Origin: Hydrogenophilus sp.
Lineage (GTDB): Bacteria > Pseudomonadota > Gammaproteobacteria > Burkholderiales > Thiobacillaceae
Length of the DNA: 64,000 nt
Assembly: GCA_020725265.1 (NCBI GenBank)
Contig: DYFK01000002.1
Coordinates: forward strand, 1-64,000
Direction: 5' to 3'
The notes under the pieces were generated by a model. The model was not told the origin of the DNA and did no database searches. It worked only from the letters and a program-made list of their open reading frames with translations. Positions within the stretch are counted from its first letter, which is position 1, and each line of letters begins with the position of its first letter. This document shows, one piece after another, positions 17,692 to 24,810 of the stretch. The position numbers and the translations under genes were made by a program.

Positions 17692-18237
17692 ATGAAAACG
17701 CTGTGCCGACTCATTCTCTCATTGTGGCTGGCCATCAACCTAGCCCATGCCGAAACCGGCATGCGCGTGCGTCAGGATGGCATGCTACTGACCGTCGAGG
17801 GCAGCCTGGCGACACCGGTCGATGCCGCCCGTGCCTGGCGCGTGCTCACCGATTACGCGCGCTTTCCCGAGTTCGTGCCCGGCATTCACGGCAACCGCCT
17901 GGTGCGCGAGCAGGACGGTTTCAAATTCGTCGAACAGCGCGGCGAGGTGGTCACCGGCGCCTTCCGCATGGCCTACGGCGGCATCCTCCGCATCCAGGAA
18001 TTCAGGCCCGACGGACTGCGCATCCAGTTCATCTCCGGGCCGTTCAAGGACGCCGAGGGCGAATGGCGCGTGCAGGCGGGCCAACCGTTGCGACTGAGCT
18101 ACCGGCTGCGCATGGATCTGATGAAATCCCCGTTCCCGCCCCCGCTCGCTCCCGGCATCGCCGAACAGCAGGTACGCGTCTGGGTGGAAGCGTTCGCCCG
18201 TGAAATGGAAAAACCCGATGGAAAAGTCGCAAAATAA
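17692..18237 (+). CDS. Exported SRPBCC/START-like lipid-binding family protein (copy 1)
   Basis: A 181-residue protein with a Sec signal peptide (MKTLCRLILSLWLAINLAHA) followed by an SRPBCC (polyketide cyclase/START-like) fold: AWRVLTDYARFPEFVPGI, then beta-rich segments ending in a long C-terminal helix. This fold binds hydrophobic ligands. Being exported and divergent from an RND pump, it may handle a ligand in the periplasm; that is inference. A similar gene follows after 39 bp, so the two are probably tandem duplicates. Confidence 0.78.
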   Translation: MKTLCRLILSLWLAINLAHAETGMRVRQDGMLLTVEGSLATPVDAARAWRVLTDYARFPEFVPGIHGNRLVREQDGFKFVEQRGEVVTGAFRMAYGGILRIQEFRPDGLRIQFISGPFKDAEGEWRVQAGQPLRLSYRLRMDLMKSPFPPPLAPGIAEQQVRVWVEAFAREMEKPDGKVAK

Positions 18238-18276
18238 CAGCGTCACCCTCGACGTCCCGTCCTCGAAGGAAATCTC

Positions 18277-18864
18277 ATGATGCGTGCCCTGCTGGCGACG
18301 CTACTCGTATCGTTCGCCACCATGTCCCTGGCCGCCGGAGCCCGCGTCAAGGCCAACACCGGCCTGAGCGGCGTGCGCGTCGAAGCGAGCCAGAAGCTCC
18401 AGGTCGACGCCGACACGCTGTGGGATACCCTGACCGATTACAACCGGCTCGCCACCTTCATTCCGGACATGGTTTCGTCGCGCCTGATTTCCGCGCCGGG
18501 CGCGCCCAAACGGGTCGAGCAGATCGCCGACGCCGGCCTGTTCGCCTTCGTCATGCCCGATCACGTCGTGCTGGCGATGGAGGAGACGCCGACCAACCTG
18601 ATCCGTTTCCGCGCGGTGTCGGGCAAGCTGGTGGCGATGACCGGAGAGTGGCGCATCGTTGGCGACAGCGCGCCGGTAACCCTGGTCTACCGTGCCCATA
18701 TCGTGCCGATGAGCCCGATTCCTCCTCTGGGATCGGGCTTTTTCGTCGAGGACGAAGTGCGCGCCCGTTTCGAGGCGGTCGGGCGCGAGGCGGAACGGCG
18801 CATGCGCGACAAGGCGTCGGCGCGCAAGCCCGCGGTTTCCGGCAACCCCTATCTCACGCGCTGA
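18277..18864 (+). CDS. Exported SRPBCC/START-like family protein (copy 2)
   Basis: A 195-residue protein with signal peptide MMRALLATLLVSFATMSLA. TLWDTLTDYNRLATFIPDM parallels the WRVLTDYARFPEFVPG region of the preceding protein, and both share a late proline-rich loop (SPIPPLGSGFFVEDEV here, SPFPPPLAPGIAEQQV there). They therefore look like diverged paralogues with the same fold and location. The ligand is unknown. The next gene, a lipoprotein, begins 13 bp downstream. Confidence 0.78.
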   Translation: MMRALLATLLVSFATMSLAAGARVKANTGLSGVRVEASQKLQVDADTLWDTLTDYNRLATFIPDMVSSRLISAPGAPKRVEQIADAGLFAFVMPDHVVLAMEETPTNLIRFRAVSGKLVAMTGEWRIVGDSAPVTLVYRAHIVPMSPIPPLGSGFFVEDEVRARFEAVGREAERRMRDKASARKPAVSGNPYLTR

Positions 18865-18877
18865 ACCGGAAGACGAC

Positions 18878-19237
18878 ATGCCCCGCCATCCCGTCTGGCC
18901 ATTGCTCCTCGCCCCCTTCCTGCTGACCGGCTGCGACCAGCTTTCCGAGCGCGCCGGCTTCGAGAATCCGGCCAAGCTCGAAGCCGAGGGCAAGGCCATC
19001 GGCGCCGCCTGCCGGCATGCCGGACGCGGCCTGGAAGATTGCTACCGGCTCAACCGGACCGCCCAGAAGGCGGCGGTGTTCGCGGGCTGGCGGGAAATGA
19101 ACGACTACATGGTCAAGAACAACATCGAGGTCATCGAACCCAGCGTTCCCGCCGACACGCCACGACGCGCGCGCAAGACCGAGGAAACCGCCGAGGCGAC
19201 GGCCGCCGCGCCCGCCGAAACCCCTGGCAAACCCTGA
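18878..19237 (+). CDS. Small predicted lipoprotein
   Basis: A 119-residue protein with a lipobox (FLLTGC) at residues 15-20, so Cys20 would be acylated. The mature part has two cysteines in ACRHAGRGLEDCYRLN, a motif NDYMVKNNIEV, and a Pro/Ala/Thr-rich C-terminus of low complexity. I do not recognise the family. It is the last gene of a run of exported proteins, and its TGA lies at the first base pairs of the 83-bp repeat array. Confidence 0.65.
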   Translation: MPRHPVWPLLLAPFLLTGCDQLSERAGFENPAKLEAEGKAIGAACRHAGRGLEDCYRLNRTAQKAAVFAGWREMNDYMVKNNIEVIEPSVPADTPRRARKTEETAEATAAAPAETPGKP

Positions 19238-19399
19238 CATGCGACGGCCCCCTTACTCGCCATGCTCGTTTCCCCCCGGGGGGGAGGGTCAGTTCCTTCG
19301 GGGCGGCCGGGCGGAACTGACATGCGACGACCCCCTTACTCGCCATGCTCGTTTCCCCCCGGGGGGGAGGGTCAGTTCCTTCGGGGCGGCCGGGCGGAA
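19234..19399. repeat. Two tandem 83-bp repeats abutting a start codon
   Basis: Units at 19234-19316 and 19317-19399 differ by one base. Each begins CTGACATGCGACG and contains a C6/G7 palindrome (TTTCCCCCCGGGGGGG) and GGTCAGTTCCTTCGGGGCGG. Each ends where the next CTGACATG begins, and the third CTGACATG (19400-19407) is the start of the EEP gene. Read on the opposite strand, the array at 14355 has the same order of parts (C-rich/G-rich palindrome, then CTCGGGGCGGCCCGGCGG), so the two are one family. Confidence 0.93.
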
Positions 19400-19404
19400 C
19401 TGAC

Positions 19405-20166
19405 ATGAAGCCCGATCTTCGCATCGCCAGCTACAACATCCACAAGGGCCTGTCGTTCTTCAACCGGCGCGTGGTGCTGCATGACGTGCGTGATCGCCTG
19501 ATGGGCATCAACGCCGACATCGTCTTCCTGCAGGAAGTCCAGGGCCACCACGCCCATCACGCCTGGCGCTTCGATCAATGGCCGGCCAAACCGCAGCACG
19601 AGTTCCTGGCCGGTGGCCACTGGCACGCCACCGCCTACGGCCGCAACGCGGTCTACGAACATGGCCATCACGGCAACGCCATCCTGTCGCGTTTTCCGAT
19701 CCTGAACTGGGAGAACGTCGACATTTCCGCGCATGCCTTCGAAAACCGCGGCCTGCTCCACTGCGAACTCGACGTGCCCGGCCTGGGCCGGTCGCTGCAT
19801 GCCATCTGCCTGCATCTGGCGCTCAACGAATCCGGCCGGCGCAAGCAGATCCATCAGCTTGGCGAACGCATCCGGCGCATGGTGCCGGATGACGCGCCGC
19901 TGATCGTGGCCGGAGACTTCAACGACTGGCGCCAGCGCGTCGACCGCTATCTGGCCGAGGAACTCGGCGTCAAGGAAGTGTTCGAGACCGCCCACGGCCG
20001 ACCGGCGCGCAGCTTTCCGGCGGCCCTGCCGCTGTTCACGCTTGATCGCATCTACGTGCGCGGTTTCGGTGTCACCGCCGCCAAGGTGCTGCACGGCAGC
20101 CACTGGCGCAGCCTGTCCGACCACGCCGCGCTGACCGCGCACCTGCGCCCGGCCACCACGAAGTGA
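19405..20166 (+). CDS. Endonuclease/exonuclease/phosphatase (EEP) family protein
   Basis: A 253-residue cytosolic-looking protein with the EEP fold: SYNIHKG near the N-terminus, LQEVQGHH with the metal-binding Glu, GDFNDWRQRVD, LDRIYVRG and SDHAALTA with the catalytic Asp-His. EEP enzymes cut phosphodiesters in nucleic acids, lipids or inositides. Genes of this type often pair with cardiolipin synthase ClsB, as here (GTGA overlap), which favours a lipid-related role. The ATG at 19405 is chosen because upstream in-frame codons are repeat-derived. Confidence 0.86.
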   Translation: MKPDLRIASYNIHKGLSFFNRRVVLHDVRDRLMGINADIVFLQEVQGHHAHHAWRFDQWPAKPQHEFLAGGHWHATAYGRNAVYEHGHHGNAILSRFPILNWENVDISAHAFENRGLLHCELDVPGLGRSLHAICLHLALNESGRRKQIHQLGERIRRMVPDDAPLIVAGDFNDWRQRVDRYLAEELGVKEVFETAHGRPARSFPAALPLFTLDRIYVRGFGVTAAKVLHGSHWRSLSDHAALTAHLRPATTK

Positions 20167-21320
20167 TCGTCCCGGGCAACCGGCTCACCCTGCTGGAAAA
20201 CGGCGCCGAATACTTCCCGGCGCTGATCGCGGCGATCGACGCCGCGATCAGCGAAATCCATCTGGAAACCTACATCTACGCCGCCGACGATGCCGGCCGC
20301 GCGGTCGCCGACGCGCTGATCCGCGCGGTCCGGCGCGGCGTCACCGCCCGCGTGGTGCTCGACGGCTTCGGCTCGCGCGGCCTGCCGGCGGCGTTCATCG
20401 CCGGCCTGCGCGCGGCCGGCGTCGATCTGCTGGTATTCCGCCCGGAGCTGGCGCGCCTGCGCATGCGCCGGCAACGGCTGCGCCGGATGCACCGGAAACT
20501 GGCGGTGGTGGATGCCCGCGTGGCCTTCGTCGGCGGCATCAACATCATCGACGATCTCAACGGCCACGGCCTCAAGGCACCGCGCCAGGATTACGCGGTC
20601 CGCGTCGAAGGCCCGCTGGTCGCCGAGATCCATGCCGCCGCGCGGCGATTGTGGCGGCTGCTGATCTGGAGCCGTTTCGGCCTGAACCGCGCTGACGACG
20701 CCTGGCTGAAACCGGCCGTCACCGCGATCGGCGCGCAGGACGCGGAGTTTCTGACCCGCGACAGCGTGCGCGGACGGCGCGCGATCGAAACCGCCTATCT
20801 GCGCGCGATCGCCCGGGCGCGCCGGGAAATCCTTCTGGCCAACGCCTACTTCCTGCCCGGCCGCCGCTTCCGCCGCGCCCTGATCGACGCGGCCCGGCGT
20901 GGCCGGCGCGTGGTGCTGATGACCCAGGGCCATACCGACCATCCGCTCTATCAGGCGGCGACCCGGGCGCTGTACCGGCATTTCCTGGAAAACGGCATCG
21001 AAATCCACGAATACCAGCGCAGCGAGCTGCACGCCAAGGTCGCCGTCATCGATGGCCATTGGGCAACGGTCGGCTCCAGCAACATCGACCCGTTCAGCCT
21101 GCTGCTGGCGCGCGAGGCCAACATCATGGTCCACGACCCGGCGTTCGCCGGACAATTGCGGGCCAGCCTGGAAGTCGCCACGCGCCGGGGCGCGCACCGC
21201 ATCCATCGTCTGATCTGGCGGCGCATCCCCTGGTACAAGCGCCTGGCTTCCTGGCTCGCCTACGGCCTGGTGCGCGGACTGATGGGCCTGGCCGGTTTCG
21301 GCCGGCGCTGGGACGGCTGA
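20163..21320 (+). CDS. clsB: Cardiolipin synthase ClsB
   Basis: A 385-residue phospholipase-D-superfamily enzyme with two HKD motifs: HRKLAVVDARVAFVGG (about residue 113) and HAKVAVIDGHWATVGSSNID (about residue 290). ClsB joins phosphatidylglycerol molecules (or PG with another lipid) to make cardiolipin at the inner membrane. There is no N-terminal transmembrane helix, which is a ClsB trait. Translation starts at GTG within the stop of the EEP gene, so the two are coupled. Confidence 0.92.
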   Translation: MIVPGNRLTLLENGAEYFPALIAAIDAAISEIHLETYIYAADDAGRAVADALIRAVRRGVTARVVLDGFGSRGLPAAFIAGLRAAGVDLLVFRPELARLRMRRQRLRRMHRKLAVVDARVAFVGGINIIDDLNGHGLKAPRQDYAVRVEGPLVAEIHAAARRLWRLLIWSRFGLNRADDAWLKPAVTAIGAQDAEFLTRDSVRGRRAIETAYLRAIARARREILLANAYFLPGRRFRRALIDAARRGRRVVLMTQGHTDHPLYQAATRALYRHFLENGIEIHEYQRSELHAKVAVIDGHWATVGSSNIDPFSLLLAREANIMVHDPAFAGQLRASLEVATRRGAHRIHRLIWRRIPWYKRLASWLAYGLVRGLMGLAGFGRRWDG

Positions 21321-21335
21321 CCGACGACAGCCCGC

Positions 21336-22103
21336 TCACAGGCGCACGTAAACCCAGCCTTCGCTCATGCGCGTGGTGATTTCCTGGATCGCCGATGACG
21401 CGGTCTGGGCGACCGGCAGCAATTCGACGCGCCGCCCTTCCCGCTCCAGGCGAGCGATGGTCTGGCCGCAGGCGACGAAACCGAGGTTGGCATGGCGCGC
21501 GGCCAGGTCGGCGATGCGCTGGCCGAGCGCCCGATCCGGTGGGGTCACGTCGGCGCGCAGCAGATCCAGGCCATAGCTGTTGACCACGAGCTGAACCCGG
21601 GCATCGTCGTCGCGGGCCGCCAGCAACCGTTCGGCGACGTCGAGCGCGCGCGCCATGCGCGCCGGCTCGCCGGCATCCAGATGCAGGACGACCCGGTCGG
21701 GATCGGCATGCGCCGCCGGCGCCACCGGGTGGTATTCCTCCGGCAGGCCGGCCAGTCGGTCGAAAACCGGCGCGTCGGTGACTCGATCGCGCAGGGACCA
21801 GCCAACGCCCAGCCCGGTCGCCAGCAACAGGCCGGCCGCCATGGCCCGCCACCAGAGCGTGCCGGCCCCGCCTGGGCGGCGGCCGCGCGCCGGCTCGGGT
21901 GGCAGCGCGTAGGCGCCTTTGACCCAGGCCTTGAGCGCGTGCGCCTCGCACACCGCCGCCTTGAATCCGGGATCGTCGCGCAAGCGCTCCAGGGCCAGAT
22001 CGCGTTCATCGGCGGCCAGCTCGCCATCGACGAAGGCGTTGAGATATTCCTGACTGATCGGTGGGTTCGACCGGCTCATCGCATCCTCCTGTTTCATTGT
22101 CAT
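21336..22103 (-). CDS. Membrane anti-sigma factor with C-terminal DsrE-like domain
   Basis: A 255-residue protein whose ATG overlaps the sigma gene stop (ATGA). Residues 17-65 (YLNAFVDGELAADERDLAL) resemble N-terminal sigma-binding domains of membrane anti-sigma factors, though the zinc HxxxCxxC motif is absent. Residues about 83-103 form one membrane helix. Residues about 135-255 (VVLHLDAGEPARMARALDV, LVVNSYGLDLL, GFVACGQTI, SEGWVYVRL) look like a DsrE-type fold and would be periplasmic. The same motif order is present in the exported protein at 22807. It probably senses a periplasmic signal and releases the sigma factor. Confidence 0.72.
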   Translation of the reverse strand: MTMKQEDAMSRSNPPISQEYLNAFVDGELAADERDLALERLRDDPGFKAAVCEAHALKAWVKGAYALPPEPARGRRPGGAGTLWWRAMAAGLLLATGLGVGWSLRDRVTDAPVFDRLAGLPEEYHPVAPAAHADPDRVVLHLDAGEPARMARALDVAERLLAARDDDARVQLVVNSYGLDLLRADVTPPDRALGQRIADLAARHANLGFVACGQTIARLEREGRRVELLPVAQTASSAIQEITTRMSEGWVYVRL

Positions 22104-22660
22104 TTCACCCGACGCAGACCGTTTCGCGGCGCCGCGCCGGCCTGATCGTCCCGTTCGGCCAGACGCTCGCGCAAGGCTTGGCGCGCGCGCGACAGGCGGC
22201 TCATGACGGTACCGACCGGCACGCCGAGGATGCCCGCCACCTCGGCGTAGCCAAGCTCCTCGAGATCGACCAGGGTGATGGTCTGGCGCTGCCCCATCGG
22301 CAGGCCGGCGATCGCGCCGCGCACGCGCTGGCTGATCTGGCGGCTGGCGTAAAGCTGTTCCGGACCTTCGGCGTCGGACACCACCAGTTCATCGAGCGCT
22401 TCCGGATCGGCGAAATCCCGTCGCCGGCGCAGATGGTCGCGCCAGCAGTTGTTGAGGATCGAGAACAGCCAGCCCTCCAGCGCCTGGCCGTCGCGCAACT
22501 GCTCGACCCGGGCCAGCGCCTTGGCCAGGGTTTCCTGGGCGAGATCGTCGGCCAGGGCCGGATCGTGGCACCAGGAATGCGCCAGCCGATACAGACGCGG
22601 ACGCAGGTCTTCCAGGCGTCGACGCGACGAGGGATGCAACAGGTTCAGCAATGCGCGCAC
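22100..22660 (-). CDS. ECF-type RNA polymerase sigma factor
   Basis: About 186 residues with sigma region 2 (LADDLAQETLAKAL, GWLFSILNNCWRDHLRRRRD) and region 4 (GLPMGQRQTITLVDLEELGY, VPVGTVMSRLSRARQALRERL); region 3 is missing, as in ECF factors. The frame is open from a TTG at 22690, but the promoter motif at 22692-22717 puts the likely transcript start near 22684, downstream of that TTG. I therefore take the GTG at 22660. It is coupled to its anti-sigma gene and divergent from the DsrE-like gene. Confidence 0.88.
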   Translation of the reverse strand: MRALLNLLHPSSRRRLEDLRPRLYRLAHSWCHDPALADDLAQETLAKALARVEQLRDGQALEGWLFSILNNCWRDHLRRRRDFADPEALDELVVSDAEGPEQLYASRQISQRVRGAIAGLPMGQRQTITLVDLEELGYAEVAGILGVPVGTVMSRLSRARQALRERLAERDDQAGAAPRNGLRRVK

Positions 22661-22691
22661 GGTGGCCCCGTTCGAGGACGATGACAGCAAG

Positions 22692-22717
22692 GACGTGGCG
22701 ACTGGTCGATTTATTCC
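22692..22717 (-). promoter_or_regulatory. ECF-type promoter for the sigma/anti-sigma operon
   Basis: On the minus strand there is GGAATA (22717-22712), a 16-bp spacer, then CGTC (22695-22692). The hexamer and tetramer match the general ECF pattern (GGAAT-like -35, CGTC-like -10). It would start transcription near 22684, giving a short leader before the GTG at 22660. Same motif and spacer as the divergent promoter, which suggests autoregulation. Confidence 0.65.
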
Positions 22718-22728
22718 ATGTTCCGGCT

Positions 22729-22754
22729 GGAATATTCCCGACGGTGGCTACGTC
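22729..22754 (+). promoter_or_regulatory. ECF-type promoter for the exported DsrE-like gene
   Basis: GGAATA (22729-22734), a 16-bp spacer and CGTC (22751-22754), identical in motif and spacing to the oppositely directed promoter. A transcript from about 22762 would have a leader of roughly 45 bases with a good AGGAG ribosome site (22793-22797). This links the DsrE-like gene to the adjacent sigma factor. Confidence 0.65.
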
Positions 22755-22806
22755 CTACCCGGCGTGGAGTGTTCCACATCCAATCCATTCACGAGGAGAC
22801 CCCATC

Positions 22807-23259
22807 ATGCAACGCCATTCCCTGCTCGCCGCCCTGCTCTGCGCCGGACTCGCCATGCCGATCGCCCAGGCCGCGCCGATGCCGGCGGCCGGCGAGGCGG
22901 AAACCGCCGCTGTCGAGAAAGTGGTCTACCACATCAACGACAGCGCCGTTGCCCGCATCGCGATGCGCAACATCGAGAACCATCTGGGCGCCTCGCCGGA
23001 CGCGCGCATCGTCGTCGTCACCCACGGCAAGGGCATCGACTTCCTGCTCAACGACGCCAAGGACGAGCGTGGCGCCTACGCGCCCCAGGTCGCCGGTCTG
23101 CGCGACAAGGGCGTCGATTTCCGGGTCTGCCGCAATACCCTGAAGGGCCGCAAGCTCGACGACGGCGCCGTGATCATGGAAGCGCGCGTGGTGCCGGCCG
23201 GCGTCGCCGAGATCGGCCGCTTGCAGGCCAGGGAAGGCTACGTCTACCTGAAACCCTGA
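22807..23259 (+). CDS. Exported DsrE-like protein
   Basis: A 150-residue protein with a Sec signal peptide ending AQA at about residue 23. The mature part (VVYHINDSAVARIAMRNIE, VVVTHGKGIDFLL, DFRVCRNTL, GYVYLKP) has the DsrE/COG1416 pattern with a single cysteine. DsrE-family proteins in the cytoplasm carry sulfur as persulfide or bind small ligands; a periplasmic one has no settled role. Its motif order matches the C-terminal domain of the divergent anti-sigma factor. AGGAG lies upstream of the ATG and an ECF-type promoter at 22729. Convergent with ubiX. Confidence 0.85.
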   Translation: MQRHSLLAALLCAGLAMPIAQAAPMPAAGEAETAAVEKVVYHINDSAVARIAMRNIENHLGASPDARIVVVTHGKGIDFLLNDAKDERGAYAPQVAGLRDKGVDFRVCRNTLKGRKLDDGAVIMEARVVPAGVAEIGRLQAREGYVYLKP

Positions 23260-23260
23260 G

Positions 23261-23884
23261 TCAGAATCCCCGAGACGCCGGGTCGTCATCGCCCCAGCGC
23301 GCGATCAGCGCGTGCTCGACGCCGAGCTGGTCGAGCACGCGGGCGACGACGAAATCGACCACACGGTCGACCGACTCCGGCCGATGGTAGAAGCCGGGAT
23401 TGGCCGGCAGGATGATGGCGCCAGCCTCGGCCAGCGCGGTCATGTTGCGCAGATGGACGAGCGAGAACGGTGTCTCCCGGGGCACCAGGATCAGCGGCCG
23501 CCGTTCCTTGAGCATGACGTCGGCGGCGCGCTCGATCAGGTTGTCGGCGAGGCCGTGGGCGATCGCGGCCAGGCTGCCCATGGTGCACGGACAAACCACC
23601 ATGGCGTCGGCCGGGTTCGAGCCGGAGGCCGCCGGCGCGAACCACTCCTCCTTGCCGTAAGCGCGCAGCCGGCCGGCGTGGCCGGCGAAACGGGCATCGA
23701 AAAAAGCCACCAGTTCGGCGTTGTCGGCGGGCAGGCGCAGATCGAGTTCCTGGCGGGCGACGATGCGCGCGGCCTGGGAAGCCAGCAGATCGACCGCGTG
23801 GCCGGCGCGCAACAGGCATTCGAGCAGACGCAGGCCGTATGCCATGCCGGAAGCGCCGGTGAGGGCGAGCGTGATGCGTTTCAT
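23261..23884 (-). CDS. ubiX: Flavin prenyltransferase UbiX
   Basis: A 207-residue flavoprotein of normal UbiX length. It adds a dimethylallyl group to FMN to make prenylated FMN, the cofactor of the UbiD decarboxylase in ubiquinone synthesis. Visible motifs are LALTGASGMAYGLRLLE (FMN-binding loop), VVCPCTMGSLAAIAHGLADN, and LVPRETPFSLVHLRNM. The stop lies one base after the convergent DsrE-like gene. Confidence 0.95.
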   Translation of the reverse strand: MKRITLALTGASGMAYGLRLLECLLRAGHAVDLLASQAARIVARQELDLRLPADNAELVAFFDARFAGHAGRLRAYGKEEWFAPAASGSNPADAMVVCPCTMGSLAAIAHGLADNLIERAADVMLKERRPLILVPRETPFSLVHLRNMTALAEAGAIILPANPGFYHRPESVDRVVDFVVARVLDQLGVEHALIARWGDDDPASRGF

Positions 23885-23917
23885 GATGGGAATGCCTTGT
23901 GCGAGATGGCTCGTATG

Positions 23918-24430
23918 CTACGCCGGGCGCCAGGTTCGGAGCAGATGCGCGGCGGCCAGGCCATTGACCAGACCGGTGATCCAGGCCGCGGTCAGGAACA
24001 GCGGCAGTATCGCGAACAGGCTGACGCCGGGCAGCAGCCAGGCATCGACCACCAGCAACTGACTACCGATATGGGCGAACGCGGCCAGCAACGACAGCGA
24101 CACCGGTCCGAACCAGCCCGCCGGCAGGCGCACCGCCAACGCCAGCACCAGCAGGCTGGCGACACCGCCGGACAGGCTGAGCACGAAAGCCGGGGTCAGG
24201 AACTGGCCGAGCGCGAGCGCGCCGGCGAAGATGCGCAGGCCGGCGACCCAGGCGGCGGTGCGCCAGCCATAGCGGTACAGCACGACCAGGGTGATGATGT
24301 TGGCCAGACCCGGTTTGACGCCCGGAATCGGTAACGGAATCGCCGCTTCCGCCAGGGTCAGGCCGATCGCCGCCGCCGCCAGCCCGGCGACGCGGCGATC
24401 CTCCTCGCTGGCATGCAGTTCGATGGTCAT
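23918..24430 (-). CDS. Gx transporter family membrane protein (heptaprenyl diphosphate synthase component I family)
   Basis: A 170-residue protein with about five hydrophobic helices; LPIPGVKPGLANIITLVVLY and GGVASLLVLALAV are typical of this family (PF07456). Despite the family label, such proteins look like substrate-binding membrane subunits of transporters, with Gly-rich helices. The ATG at 24430 gives the usual length. It follows a NusG-domain-II protein after 20 bp, a common pairing. Confidence 0.82.
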   Translation of the reverse strand: MTIELHASEEDRRVAGLAAAAIGLTLAEAAIPLPIPGVKPGLANIITLVVLYRYGWRTAAWVAGLRIFAGALALGQFLTPAFVLSLSGGVASLLVLALAVRLPAGWFGPVSLSLLAAFAHIGSQLLVVDAWLLPGVSLFAILPLFLTAAWITGLVNGLAAAHLLRTWRPA

Positions 24431-24450
24431 GACGGCGCGCGGTGGTGGCG

Positions 24451-24810
24451 TCAATAATTCAGCGTGTCGTAGCCGGTGGCGGCATTCTCGACGCTGACCC
24501 GGTTGGGCAGGCAGACCGCGGCGCCCCCCGGCGGTATCCAGCCCTGACGCACGCAAAGCTGGTGTGGCCCGGGATCCTCGGCGACGCGCACACGGCCATC
24601 GCGGATTTCGATCCGGCTGATGCCGAGCGGCCCCGGCACCTCGATCACCCGGTTCAGACGCAGACCGGCTTCCTGGAACACCTGGCCATCGAGCCGGACC
24701 ACGACCCGGCCCTCCAGGCTGTCGGCCTGCCGCAGCCAGAGCCCGACGATCAGCGCGAGCCCGGCGGCCAGCACCAGCCAGTCGCCGGGGCGCGGCACCG
24801 GCAAGGTCAC
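24451..24810 (-). CDS. NusG domain II-containing protein
   Basis: A 119-residue protein with one N-terminal membrane helix ([18 protein letters not shown]) and a small beta-rich domain ([40 protein letters not shown]). This matches the NusG domain II family found beside Gx transporters. The two cysteines may form a disulfide outside the cytoplasm. The start is a GTG overlapping the rapZ stop (GTGA), so it is coupled to rapZ. Confidence 0.83.
   Translation of the reverse strand: MTLPVPRPGDWLVLAAGLALIVGLWLRQADSLEGRVVVRLDGQVFQEAGLRLNRVIEVPGPLGISRIEIRDGRVRVAEDPGPHQLCVRQGWIPPGGAAVCLPNRVSVENAATGYDTLNY

Noticed and set aside
14637-18203. An 1188-codon open frame on the + strand opposite the RND pump
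   Set aside because: Antisense shadow with Gln/His/Arg-rich low-complexity translation; the RND frame has clear helices and motifs.
19345-19404. N-terminal extension of the EEP protein from ATG 19345
   Set aside because: The extra codons are wholly within the 83-bp repeat and carry no conserved sequence; the family begins at the MKPDLRIASYN start.
22661-22690. TTG at 22690 as the start of the ECF sigma gene
   Set aside because: The promoter's -10-like element (22692-22695) lies directly upstream, so the transcript would begin downstream of this codon.
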